Shown in pieces: positions 36,745-45,300 of a DNA stretch of 64,000 nucleotides; position 1 is the stretch's first letter; the number at the start of each line of letters is the position of its first letter. This stretch comes from Thermoplasmata archaeon (GTDB taxonomy: Archaea; Thermoplasmatota; Penumbrarchaeia; JAEHCK01). The position numbers were made by a program, and so were the translations under genes. The stretch lies in NCBI GenBank assembly GCA_020696345.1, contig JAEHCK010000010.1, positions 1 to 64,000 on the forward strand. The letters run 5' to 3'. The notes under the pieces were generated by a model. It was not told the origin of the DNA. It saw nothing but the letters and a program-made list of their open reading frames with translations, and ran no database searches.

Positions 36745-36967
36745 TATTAACCACGAATTAACACGCTAATGTATTTATTGAGGTATTAGAAAAGTAAAAA
36801 GTAAAATCTTAAAAGTGAAAATTCCAATTTTTATTTCGACTTTTACCTTTTACATTTTGCCTTTTCAATTAATCAACCATAAAATCAAGCTATGTGTATT
36901 CGTGGTTAAAAACCCTCAAATCGATCCGTGTAAATCCGTCTAATCTGTGTCATCCGTGTTCTATTCC
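36745..36967. repeat. Right flanking repeat of the STAND array
   Basis: Begins ATTAACCACGAATTAACACG like the left copy at 18741. A block of about 120 bases, itself an imperfect AAAAGTAAAA / TTTTACCTTTT hairpin, then replaces the hairpin middle. It resumes with GTGTATTCGTGGTTAAAAAC and runs to TTCTATTCC, matching 18801-18874 with only a few differences. The gap 36621-37065 holds nothing else recognisable. Confidence 0.75.
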
Positions 36968-37065
36968 TGGAGCCTAATTCATTACATTCCAAATTCCCAT
37001 AACTTCAATAATAATACAAACTGACATCTAGCAACTAAAAACTAGCAACTAGCATTAAACAAAAA

Positions 37066-38142
37066 TTATTTATTCTTGCTTTTCCACCCTTTTTGATAAG
37101 TTCCAGGCGGCATCAGTACCCGTATGGGTCGAACCGCGATACCCGAGTCTGAATCCAATATCTCGTTGGTTGCCATGATATTCTCACCCAGCGCAATTCC
37201 TTCACCTTTTTGCGATAGAATTGCTACCGGTTTACCCTTTTGTGGTATATCGTCGAACTGTATTATCCCGGGGATTGCCAGGTCTGCCCCATGACAGATC
37301 GCATCAACTGCGGAATCTTGGATAATTACTTTCGGCAGCCCATTGAATAATATTTCCATGGGCATTACACATTTTCTTAATTCCGTGTCATCTTCATTAT
37401 CTTTCCAAAACGCTACTGCGTCTTTCAGGTCATGTAAAGTGACCGAGTCCTTTTCAAGAAATGTGCCGCTTCGGGTACGACGAAGCTCCTGTAAATGCGC
37501 ACCCTTTCCCAATACCAAACCAATATCATTGGCCAGACTGCGAATATATGTGCCCGCCTCACTTTCCACTTTGAACATGATATCTCGTTTATTTTGTTCT
37601 AATATCTTTAATGAATATATCGTTCGCACTCGTATTTGACGTTTCACCGCCGAGCGTATTGGTGGTAATTGATATATTGGCCCGATGAATTCATCAACCA
37701 CACGTTGAATATGTTTCAATTGTACATCATGATGCAGCCGCATAACACCAACATACTCCTTGGAAAAATATAAAAACACACTTAAAAGCCGGGCAGTGTT
37801 GTTAAATGCCATTGGCAATACTCCGGTCACCCTCGGGTCCAGTGTGCCTCCGTGACCTACTTTTGAGATCCCAAAAATATTCTTCACCCATGCAGATATC
37901 TGATGACTTGTTGGCCCCATAGGTTTGTTGAGATTCACCACACCGGATTCAAATAACGTGTCAACCGATATATCCGGTCCTTTTACATCGTTAACATGAT
38001 CAGATCCATTATCAGAGGTACCCGATATTGATGGAACTTCTATTAATTTATAGGTCTTCCTGGATTTATTTAAGGGGTTATTATTATGATCAGGATCAGA
38101 ATGCTGATCGTTATCAAATTTGGAAAAACCATTCTTTGAAAT
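37066..38142 (-). CDS. cbf5: tRNA/rRNA pseudouridine synthase Cbf5 (dyskerin family), probable AUU start
   Basis: The catalytic subunit of H/ACA ribonucleoproteins, which also acts as a tRNA uridine-55 pseudouridine synthase. The conserved part reads VNLNKPMGPTSHQ, then GHGGTLDPRVTGVLP with the catalytic Asp, and a C-terminal PUA domain (GADLAIPGI, GEGIALG, RPIRVLMPPGTYQ). The first canonical start in frame is GTG at 37941, but it cuts into the conserved block. The frame stays open upstream for 68 codons, including DTLFESGV, which fits the family's segment before VNL. No ATG, GTG or TTG occurs in that extension. ATT at 38142-38140 follows AGGAG by 10 bases and lies 30 bases after the cmk stop, giving 358 residues, a normal Cbf5 length. 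If GTG is used, the protein is 291 residues. Confidence 0.8.
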   Translation of the reverse strand: MSKNGFSKFDNDQHSDPDHNNNPLNKSRKTYKLIEVPSISGTSDNGSDHVNDVKGPDISVDTLFESGVVNLNKPMGPTSHQISAWVKNIFGISKVGHGGTLDPRVTGVLPMAFNNTARLLSVFLYFSKEYVGVMRLHHDVQLKHIQRVVDEFIGPIYQLPPIRSAVKRQIRVRTIYSLKILEQNKRDIMFKVESEAGTYIRSLANDIGLVLGKGAHLQELRRTRSGTFLEKDSVTLHDLKDAVAFWKDNEDDTELRKCVMPMEILFNGLPKVIIQDSAVDAICHGADLAIPGIIQFDDIPQKGKPVAILSQKGEGIALGENIMATNEILDSDSGIAVRPIRVLMPPGTYQKGWKSKNK

Positions 38143-38171
38143 GAATTACACACTCCTGTCTGTTGCCTGTT

Positions 38172-38753
38172 TTAACTATGTTTTAAATTCAAATTTTCAA
38201 TTATTTTTTCTACGATCTGTTCGGGGGTCAAATTTGTCGTTTCAATTACCAGATCATAATGAGAGTGATCTTGGTAATTTATGCCATAGATCTTTTCATA
38301 TCGTTGAAGTTCGGTTTGCTCGCGCGATATTATCTCCTCTTTAACCTGATCATAATCTTTATTCTCGCGGCCCATGATCCTATTGACACGAGTATCCAAA
38401 TCCGCACTTAACAGGATCTTAAAGGCTTCGACATTATTATTTTTGGTCATCCAGCCGGATAATCTACCCTCAAGGATCACATTACCAGATCTCGCATGGT
38501 CGACCTGACGGTTATCCAATTCTTGATCAATTTTCGGATTTTCCTTTGCAAATGAACCGAATTCGGAAAGCGACATGTTGTATTGTTTTGCCAGTTCACG
38601 GAAGATCTCACCGATGTAAACCAGTCGTAAATTCAATTTAGTACTTAATAGTTTTGCGATCGTAGTCGTTCCCGACCCGGGCACACCACTGATCGTAATG
38701 ACGGTTGAACTTGTACGGGTCATCAGGCACTCAATCTCCAAAAATTCATTCAA
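38172..38753 (-). CDS. cmk: Cytidylate kinase, archaeal type
   Basis: 193 residues. It phosphorylates CMP/dCMP to the diphosphate. Walker A is SGVPGSGTTTIA (about 23-34), followed by GEIFRELAKQYNMSL, LEGRLSGWM and a lid with RIMGRENKDYDQVKEE. The archaeal family usually starts just ahead of the ITISG strand, so Met11 (38723), preceded by GGAG, may be the real start. It lies 6 bases after the DUF106 gene and directly before cbf5, an order conserved in Euryarchaeota. Confidence 0.88.
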   Translation of the reverse strand: MNEFLEIECLMTRTSSTVITISGVPGSGTTTIAKLLSTKLNLRLVYIGEIFRELAKQYNMSLSEFGSFAKENPKIDQELDNRQVDHARSGNVILEGRLSGWMTKNNNVEAFKILLSADLDTRVNRIMGRENKDYDQVKEEIISREQTELQRYEKIYGINYQDHSHYDLVIETTNLTPEQIVEKIIENLNLKHS

Positions 38754-38759
38754 TTATCT

Positions 38760-40436
38760 TTATCTACGCTTTGCAATCCTCTGCTGTTGTCGTTTTGCAT
38801 CTTCGGCGATATCTTTTGCTCTATTAGCCAGTTCTATTGCACGATTATAATTTTTATTGGTGAGTGCAACCTCGGCATTTGCCACGAGTTTTTCGGCTTC
38901 AAGCACACTTGCACCAAAGCTTACAGCATTTGCCACCACCAGTTTGGCGAACGATACGCTCTCCTGGGCATTTTGAAATATTTCTCGCTCATTTGTGATC
39001 AATTCATTGCATTGGTCCGCAAGTTCGAGGGTATCCTGATATCTATTCTCTTCAAATGCTTTGTTTGCATTTAGAAATAGTTCTTGAGCTTTTGGAACAT
39101 CCAATTCCATGTGCTTAATGGTATCAAGCGCGTTCTTCACTTTAGCGAGCGCTTCTATTGCTTCTTTGTTCAACTTACCTATTTCTTTTGCCTTAAGCTT
39201 AGCAGCTTTTGATTGCAAAATCACATTTGAATAATCCTTTTTATCCATCGAGTCAATGGCTTTTTTGAAGATATTATCTGCACTTTCTGTGTTAACCTCA
39301 CGCAGGTCATACATCAAAGCTTTGACCGATGAGAGTGTTTCTTCCGCTTCTTTATGCGATGCACGGGCTTCTTTAACATTGCGTTGACTCTTTTTTGCAT
39401 AATATATGGCCGATGTATCGTCGTTGCGCTTTAAGGCCTTACGCGAAAATTCCAGGGATTTAACTGCCGCATTTATATTTATGCCCTTATTCTTGGCATT
39501 TTGAATCATGGTATCAGCCTGGGCAATTAAACCTGTAATTCGGTTAAATGTATGTATATGGGCTTCGAGATCACTCTCGGCTTCGTTAATTAGATTTGCT
39601 GCTTTTGTATACTTTTTCTCAACAACTCTTTGTCCGGCCTGTGACAGGAACTCATGTGTTTTTTGATTTTTTATACCCTTCTTTTGTGCGGCTTCCACCT
39701 TTTCATCCAAAGCGCTTATTTTTTTCTTAAGATCGTATTTCTGGGTTAGTTCTGTTTTGGCGATCTTATGCGTGAAGGTTACATATTTCAATGTGTTCTG
39801 GATCAAAAGCCCCAGGGGTAAGGATAATATCATGTAAACAAGGATCCATTGTCCCCATGGTATTGGGCAGATATTTATATTATCGGTTAAATTCCACTTA
39901 GATATCCCAGGGAGACTTATGTATGTGAATTCCAGTCGCTCAAAATATACCATCCATAGCCATGGGAATACTACTATGAAGAATATCATGGTAAAAATAA
40001 CCGGCTTTAAATTATAGGTCATCAGCCTCATCTGGTGTTTTGAGATCTCAGGACTAAGTTCTTCCAATTTCTTCATTTTTACAGTATTTCCTGTTTGCAT
40101 AGCGTTTAATTTTTCTTTTTGAAAAGAATTCATCAATTTTTGGGCTCTCGCAACTTCGACCCAGTCGGTCATGTAATGGCGAATACAGGTTGAGCAAAAG
40201 ACCAAAAAGATCGAAGTGCAAAGTAAGGTTGGCACAGGATATTTACCCCCAAAACCAAAGATCGGATTAAATACTCCGTCCAAGGAATATGCAATTGCAA
40301 TTCTCAATTCAATATTGAACATGATAAACATTGTTACGAACATAAGCATCATCATGATAAAACCAGTTGTGCCTCCACATAACTCTGGTTCCTCTGAATC
40401 GGTTGAACCCGTTTGATCTGAATTTTCTGTCATCAT
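38760..40436 (-). CDS. DUF106 (EMC3/Oxa1-like) membrane protein with long helical C-terminus
   Basis: 558 residues. Residues 20-250 are a DUF106 domain: transmembrane helices near 26-50, 65-85, 150-172 and 195-222, with a cytoplasmic coiled coil (VARAQKLMNSFQKEKLNAMQ) between the second and third. Archaeal DUF106 proteins are distant Oxa1/YidC insertase homologues that dock near ribosomes. Residues 240-558 are an additional cytoplasmic region of about seven helical repeats with a recurring motif of the type AxxLxxxANxAFEENRY, which most DUF106 proteins lack. First gene of the DUF106-cmk-cbf5 operon. Two start Mets are adjacent. Confidence 0.82.
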   Translation of the reverse strand: MMTENSDQTGSTDSEEPELCGGTTGFIMMMLMFVTMFIMFNIELRIAIAYSLDGVFNPIFGFGGKYPVPTLLCTSIFLVFCSTCIRHYMTDWVEVARAQKLMNSFQKEKLNAMQTGNTVKMKKLEELSPEISKHQMRLMTYNLKPVIFTMIFFIVVFPWLWMVYFERLEFTYISLPGISKWNLTDNINICPIPWGQWILVYMILSLPLGLLIQNTLKYVTFTHKIAKTELTQKYDLKKKISALDEKVEAAQKKGIKNQKTHEFLSQAGQRVVEKKYTKAANLINEAESDLEAHIHTFNRITGLIAQADTMIQNAKNKGININAAVKSLEFSRKALKRNDDTSAIYYAKKSQRNVKEARASHKEAEETLSSVKALMYDLREVNTESADNIFKKAIDSMDKKDYSNVILQSKAAKLKAKEIGKLNKEAIEALAKVKNALDTIKHMELDVPKAQELFLNANKAFEENRYQDTLELADQCNELITNEREIFQNAQESVSFAKLVVANAVSFGASVLEAEKLVANAEVALTNKNYNRAIELANRAKDIAEDAKRQQQRIAKRR

Positions 40437-40624
40437 ATCACATTATTTTTAGTAGCCCCTGTTTCCCGGTCATGTTTGATCGTGTTGGACCCATATTGAT
40501 TAATGAGTTATTATTTTATCGGAAAATGTCTCAGAAGTCACACCTAAGGGGTGTTTATAATAATTAGTACTGTTTCGTTGGTTAATGGTTTTGTATTCGG
40601 AAATTAATGAGTGGTAATGAGAGA

Positions 40625-40728
40625 TGGTCTACCGGTCTGCCAGTCTATCGGTCTGCCGGTCTATCAGTCTACCGGTCTGATGGCCTATTAGTCTACCGGT
40701 CGACCAGGTGACTAGCTGACCAGACGAC
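40625..40728. repeat. Second array of degenerate 8-bp units
   Basis: Thirteen 8-base units, GGTCTACC, GGTCTGCC, AGTCTATC, GGTCTGCC, GGTCTATC and on to AGCTGACC and AGACGACT, in exact register. It has the same consensus and the same 3' neighbour (TTTCAACTAAYAAAGTA) as the array at 10519-10630. It lies in the 520-bp gap 40437-40963, between two divergently transcribed genes. The rest of that gap is AT-rich and probably contains both promoters. Confidence 0.8.
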
Positions 40729-40963
40729 TATCCATAATTCATAAAATTTTTCAACTAACAAAGTAGCGTTATGTTATAATAGCTGCGATATCAATAGATC
40801 ATTTTCGGAAATTATTCAAATTATCCAAAATTTGTTACAAATCTAGTGCAAAGAAGAATTTTTCATAAATAAGTTTTTAACCTTCAAATCATATTTACAT
40901 CTCTCTTTAAGATGATTTATGAAAATATCTAATAATATCATACACTAATAATTGGGGATTTTC

Positions 40964-42130
40964 ATGACAACAGATTTCACACCGATATGTAAAAAATGTA
41001 ATGAAGGGAGCCTTGTTCCATTTTATAGTACTGATGGAAGAAATGTTTATTTCTGTACCAACTGTGGAATAAAATTTACAGGATATATCGATGAGCCAAC
41101 TATAAATGATGAGCCAATATTTTTAAAAACGGCGATATATGAATCCGAAGAAGCAGTGCCACAAGAGCTTAAGGAACCAATGGTAGAAGATGAACCGGTA
41201 CCAGAGGAAACTACGGAAGAAGAACCGACACCTGATGTAGTTCCGGAAGAAGAACCAACACCGGAAGAAGAACCAACACAGGAAGAAGAGCCGACACAGG
41301 AAGAAGAACCAACACAGGAAGAAGAACCAACACAGGAAGAAGAACCAACACAGGAAGAAGAACCAACACAGGAAGAAGAACCAACACAGGAAGAAGAACC
41401 AACACAGGAAGAAGAACCAACACAGGAAGAAGAGCCAACACAGGAAGTTGTTCAGGAAGAAGAACCGACATCTGATGTAGTTCAGGAAGAAGAACCGACA
41501 CCTGATGTAGTTCAGGAAGAAGAGCCAACACAGGAAGTTGTTCAGGAAGAAGAACTGACATCTGATGTAGTTCAGGAAGAAGAGCCAACACCTGATGTAG
41601 TTCAGGAAGAAGAGCCGACACCTGATGTAGTTCAGGAAGAAGAGCCGACACCTGATGTAGTTCAGGAAGAAGAGCCGACACAGGAAGTTGTTCAGGAAGA
41701 AGAACCAACACCTGATGTAGTTCAGGAAGAAGAACCGACACAGGAAGTTGTTCAGGAAGAAGAGCCGACACAGGAAGAAACAACATCTGAGGAAGATGCA
41801 GGCCAAGGCCAAGATACGATGTATGTCGAAACTAAAGGTGGCTTATTGGATAAAGAAGATAGTAACGAGGAATTAGAGGATCTATTAAAGGCATTTGAAG
41901 AGCCGCTAGATGACGACCAAGGTATTAGGGATTTAATGTCAGGTGGACCAAACGGTAATAATAAAGGCAACAATATAGATGTTTATAAGAAATTAATTAA
42001 TAAATACAAAACGAAAACAGTTGATAATTCGAATTCAAAACCTCCTGAGTTTTGTTCGAAGTGTGGCCAAAAACTTGTTATTGGCCAGGATAATTCCAAA
42101 TATTGTGAAAAATGCAAAAATATTCAATAA
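40964..42130 (+). CDS. Double zinc-ribbon protein with long EEPTQ/VVQEEEPTPD repeats
   Basis: 388 residues from the ATG at 40964 (GGGGATT just upstream; an in-frame TTG at 40952 is less likely). Residues 6-33 form a zinc ribbon (CKKC, then CTNC 20 residues later), and the C-terminus carries a second one (CSKCGQ, then CEKC). Between them lie about 190 residues of acidic repeats: first six-residue EEEPTQ units from near-identical 18-bp DNA repeats, then ten-residue units VVQEEEPTPD or VVQEEEPTQE. The linker must be extended and strongly negative. It may be a spacer tethering two nucleic-acid or protein-binding ribbons; function unknown. Confidence 0.75.
   Translation: MTTDFTPICKKCNEGSLVPFYSTDGRNVYFCTNCGIKFTGYIDEPTINDEPIFLKTAIYESEEAVPQELKEPMVEDEPVPEETTEEEPTPDVVPEEEPTPEEEPTQEEEPTQEEEPTQEEEPTQEEEPTQEEEPTQEEEPTQEEEPTQEEEPTQEEEPTQEVVQEEEPTSDVVQEEEPTPDVVQEEEPTQEVVQEEELTSDVVQEEEPTPDVVQEEEPTPDVVQEEEPTPDVVQEEEPTQEVVQEEEPTPDVVQEEEPTQEVVQEEEPTQEETTSEEDAGQGQDTMYVETKGGLLDKEDSNEELEDLLKAFEEPLDDDQGIRDLMSGGPNGNNKGNNIDVYKKLINKYKTKTVDNSNSKPPEFCSKCGQKLVIGQDNSKYCEKCKNIQ
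41240..41790. repeat. Coding tandem repeats, 18-bp then 30-bp units
   Basis: About ten near-identical 18-base units (GAAGAAGAACCAACACAG) are followed by about eleven 30-base units built on GTTGTTCAGGAAGAAGAACC. All are multiples of three and keep the frame, so unit number can change without breaking the gene. Differences between units are mostly synonymous A/G changes. Confidence 0.85.
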
Positions 42131-42138
42131 AATGGTTA

Positions 42139-42600
42139 TTAATTCGATTGCGGAGTTGGAGCTTTATCTGAATTTTTTTTCCTGTAAACAGATAACAACA
42201 TGAATAATATAAACATCATTGAACCCAGTGAAGCGGAGAAGATGATCTCAAAATAAAGATCTGATCTGATCGAACCATAAATGATAAATGAATATTGTGC
42301 AATGACTATAGCTCGAAATATAAAAATGATCGCTGTAATTAACAAGGAAATTGGCAGTAATAAATATAAATAGGAATTGAATTTATGGGAATCAGAGTAC
42401 TTGTTCATATATCCAAGGATCTCAAAAGGTTCGAAATCTTCAAAGAGTGACCATATTAAAAGTATTTGACAACAAAATGTGATCAGTATAATGCCTTCAA
42501 TGGTCTTGTTGTTGTAAATTACCACAAAACTTAGGATTATGAACGTGAATAATAATACTTTAACTAAATACTTAAGGTCATCTACAAATGAAGCGGTCAT
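42139..42600 (-). CDS. Small four-helix membrane protein
   Basis: 153 residues with four predicted transmembrane helices (about 11-30, 35-52, 77-100 and 118-140), a short acidic loop EDFEPFEILGYMNKY after the second, and a polar tail. No family is recognised. It converges with the zinc-ribbon gene (stops 8 bases apart) and diverges from the basic protein gene at 42748. Confidence 0.6.
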   Translation of the reverse strand: MTASFVDDLKYLVKVLLFTFIILSFVVIYNNKTIEGIILITFCCQILLIWSLFEDFEPFEILGYMNKYSDSHKFNSYLYLLLPISLLITAIIFIFRAIVIAQYSFIIYGSIRSDLYFEIIFSASLGSMMFILFMLLSVYRKKNSDKAPTPQSN

Positions 42601-42747
42601 CTATTTAATATATATAATCACCTATTTATTAACTATTTTATTCAAGAATCACTTTAACCCGATAGTCAAAATATTTAAGTATTATAATTTCAGTCATATC
42701 AAACCAGAAATGAAAAAACGATTTATTATTTGAAAAGGTGAGATCGT

Positions 42748-43332
42748 ATGTGCACAGTATTTGGTAAAAAGATCATTTTATTCAATTTCACTTTGACTCT
42801 CTTACGGTCAACAGGTATTGGTGGAGGTAAGATAAAAAAGGTTAAACACAAACGAAAAATGAAAAAACAAACTCCAAATTTACATAAGGTTCGTAGATCT
42901 TCTATTGCACCAAAAAAGAAGGTAATAAAGAGAACGAAAAGAACCACCCAAAAACCCAGTGTTAGAACGGTTGGGCCGACCCCGGCGCCAGAAGAACTTC
43001 CCCAAGAATTGAGATGGCTTCGTGATGACCCGCATGAATTACTATTGTCTCGTTTTGTGGTAACACCAAAAGACACGCCACTTGGTGAAAGCATTGGTAT
43101 AGACAAATCTATGATAATCTTAAAACATAAGAGCAAGTTTTATTCAATACCATTGAAATCAATAAAAGAAAAAGGGGATAAATTAGTATTACATAAAAAA
43201 GTTAACTGGAAACGAGCAGAAAGATTGGGTGAACATTGGCGTAAAAAAACACTTGATGTTATGAAGGTTAAAAAAGTAAAAAAACCGAAAACGATAAAAA
43301 GTAAAAAAATTGTTTCGCAAAAGAAACGATAA
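42748..43332 (+). CDS. Basic protein with small beta-barrel-like domain
   Basis: 194 residues, very Lys/Arg-rich at both ends (runs such as KKVKHKRKMKK and KVKKVKKPKTIKSKK). The centre (about 95-150) reads as a compact beta domain: FVVTPKDTPLGESIGID, MIILKHKSKFYSIPLKSI. This is similar in style to PRC-barrel or other small barrels. It may bind nucleic acid. A GGTGAG ribosome binding site precedes the ATG. It sits just before pth2, which hints at a translation-related role; that is inference. Confidence 0.6.
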   Translation: MCTVFGKKIILFNFTLTLLRSTGIGGGKIKKVKHKRKMKKQTPNLHKVRRSSIAPKKKVIKRTKRTTQKPSVRTVGPTPAPEELPQELRWLRDDPHELLLSRFVVTPKDTPLGESIGIDKSMIILKHKSKFYSIPLKSIKEKGDKLVLHKKVNWKRAERLGEHWRKKTLDVMKVKKVKKPKTIKSKKIVSQKKR

Positions 43333-43397
43333 TATATCAATTTCATATATCTTCTAACTAAAAATTTATGATTTAATGAAATATTGAGGATGTAGTT

Positions 43398-43751
43398 GTG
43401 GAAAATAAATTAGTGATAGTAATTAGAGATGATCTGAAATTATCCACCGGAAAACTAGCGGTCCAAGTTGCACATGCCGCAGTTAATTGTGCATTAACCT
43501 CGAAAAAGAACCATAATAAATGGTTCAGATCATGGTTTAGTGAGGGTGAGAAAAAAGTGGTGGTGCGTGCATTTGATTTAACCCATTTATATGATCTGAA
43601 AGAGCAGGCAGAGGCAAATAAACTTCAGACCAGCCTGATAATAGATGCAGGCTTAACCGAAGTACCACCAAATACAGTAACATGTTTGGGTATAGGCCCG
43701 GGACCCAACAAAATTGTGGATAAGATAACTGGCGGGCTAAAACTCTTATGA
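43398..43751 (+). CDS. pth2: Peptidyl-tRNA hydrolase, archaeal/eukaryotic type
   Basis: 117 residues, GTG start preceded by GAGGATG. Pth2 releases tRNA from stalled peptidyl-tRNA. The whole family pattern is present: LVIVIRDDLKLSTGKLAVQVAHAA, WFSEGEKKVVVRA, LIIDAGLTEVPPNTVTCLGIGPGP and a terminal KITGGLKLL. Normal length. The next gene starts 3 bases downstream, so the two are probably cotranscribed. Confidence 0.93.
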   Translation: MENKLVIVIRDDLKLSTGKLAVQVAHAAVNCALTSKKNHNKWFRSWFSEGEKKVVVRAFDLTHLYDLKEQAEANKLQTSLIIDAGLTEVPPNTVTCLGIGPGPNKIVDKITGGLKLL

Positions 43752-43754
43752 AAA

Positions 43755-44339
43755 ATGTTGAGTATCATGAAAGAACAGGTACGAATTCTTGGTGTTGACG
43801 ACGGACCGTTCAACTTCAAACAAAAAACCGTGCCTATTATAGGGGTGATAATAAGGGCGCCAAATTATATAGAGGGCATAAGCTGCTCGGAGATCACCAT
43901 TGATGGCACAGATGCTAATTCTGTTCTGGAAAAAATGATCAACGAGAGTAAATATAAAGACCAGATAAGATTGATCATGTTTGATGGGATAGCTCTGGGT
44001 GGATTTAATGTAATAGATCTTGAAAAATTGTACAATTCAGTCAATATACCAATTTCCAGTATAACACGTACCGAGCCTGATTTGGCTCTGATCAAAAACA
44101 CTCTGAAAAAGCACTTCAAAGATTGGGAGACACGTTGGCAAGTCATTGATAATCTTGACCTTGAACGAATAGAAACGAACTACAGGCCAATTTATGTCAA
44201 ATATATCGGCTTGAGCAGCGCCGAGGTTAGGCGATTGATCAACTTGACCACTGTGCGCGGAGTACTACCAGAACCCATTCGAGTTGCACATCTAATTGCC
44301 TCTGCAATTATAAAAGGTGAGTCATACGGCAGGGCTTAA
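43755..44339 (+). CDS. DUF99 family protein (endonuclease V-like fold)
   Basis: 194 residues. The start RILGVDDGPF and the pattern LIMFDGIALGGFNVID, then PISSITRTEPD, identify DUF99 (PF01949), whose fold is related to endonuclease V. The biochemical role is unknown. It follows pth2 by 3 bases. Met5 (43767) is an alternative start. The C-terminus has VRGVLPEPIRVAHLIASAI, as usual. Confidence 0.88.
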   Translation: MLSIMKEQVRILGVDDGPFNFKQKTVPIIGVIIRAPNYIEGISCSEITIDGTDANSVLEKMINESKYKDQIRLIMFDGIALGGFNVIDLEKLYNSVNIPISSITRTEPDLALIKNTLKKHFKDWETRWQVIDNLDLERIETNYRPIYVKYIGLSSAEVRRLINLTTVRGVLPEPIRVAHLIASAIIKGESYGRA

Positions 44340-44357
44340 ATGATAATGATCCAGAGT

Positions 44358-45236
44358 TCAAAAGAACATAATTGTGATTAAAGTATTTACAAAGACAAAA
44401 ATAAAAGCCAAACCGGCCATTATCATTACAATTCCAAAAATGGTTTTCACACTCTCAAGGATTTTTGCGGTTTTAACAAAGCCAGATAACGAACTGCTGA
44501 CCAGGGCTACAATAATTATTGGTATGGACGCGCCTATTGCGAACATGAACATGGCGGCGCCACCGAATACGGCAGCCTCCATTAATGTGTTGCTCATTAT
44601 GCCAATAGACCCGGAGATTATGGTTAATTCGACCATAATTATTTCACCAAGACATACAATGCTTAGCAGGCTGCCCCAAAAGAAAAATAATTTATTAGGT
44701 TTATCTTCCATATTTTTGATCCGTTTTCTAATAAATGATAGAATGCCTGAATCTTCGCAATGTTCCGGGCCCTGAACATTTTCCACATTACATACCTTAT
44801 CCACACAATTACGATCATTACCGCATGATCTGCAACCTTTTATTTTTCTTACTTTCTTTTTCCGATCTGGTTCATTTACGCTCGCTTTATCCCGCTCTTT
44901 CAAGTCCTCTTGCTTATCCACACTGGTAGTGAACATATACGCACCAAAGAATAGAATGAATATTCCCAACAGGCCATACCCTATCGCCTGTATAGAAATA
45001 AATATTGGAGGTAGTGCAGAAATAAAAGCATCTTTAAAAAAATAGGCTAGAATGCCAATTAGGGTGCCTAATACAGATAGAACTATTATTCGTGGAAGAT
45101 TGAATATTATCGCCAGCATTAAAGATTTTCGCCAACTGTATTTCTTAGAAATTATATAAGGTATTATCCCCGGTGCACAGGCTATCATGCAAATAGTGGA
45201 TCCTCTGGCAATTCCCCATAATAACGGTATGATCAA
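44358..45236 (-). CDS. CcdA/TauE-like membrane protein with cysteine-rich loop
   Basis: 292 residues with about six transmembrane helices in two halves. The first half has CMIACAPGIIPYI in helix 1, like the Cys-Pro region of CcdA/DsbD-type thiol-electron transporters; the second half has CLGEIIMVELTII. Between the halves lies a hydrophilic loop with seven cysteines (CRSCGNDRNC, KVC, HCEDSG) that could bind a metal or form disulfides. A transporter of reducing equivalents or a LysE-superfamily exporter is plausible; the substrate is unknown. It has no clear operon partner. Confidence 0.65.
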   Translation of the reverse strand: MIIPLLWGIARGSTICMIACAPGIIPYIISKKYSWRKSLMLAIIFNLPRIIVLSVLGTLIGILAYFFKDAFISALPPIFISIQAIGYGLLGIFILFFGAYMFTTSVDKQEDLKERDKASVNEPDRKKKVRKIKGCRSCGNDRNCVDKVCNVENVQGPEHCEDSGILSFIRKRIKNMEDKPNKLFFFWGSLLSIVCLGEIIMVELTIISGSIGIMSNTLMEAAVFGGAAMFMFAIGASIPIIIVALVSSSLSGFVKTAKILESVKTIFGIVMIMAGLAFIFVFVNTLITIMFF

Positions 45237-45300
45237 AATGGCAAAGAACCCAAGAATTTCTATTTGAATAATTATTACCCCCGTATTGAGAAGAACCTTA

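Noticed and set aside
41123-41812. Minus-strand frames of 191-229 codons (Phe/Leu/Cys repeats)
   Set aside because: They mirror the GAAGAAGAACC coding repeats of the zinc-ribbon protein. The plus strand has real zinc ribbons at both ends, so the minus frames are shadows.
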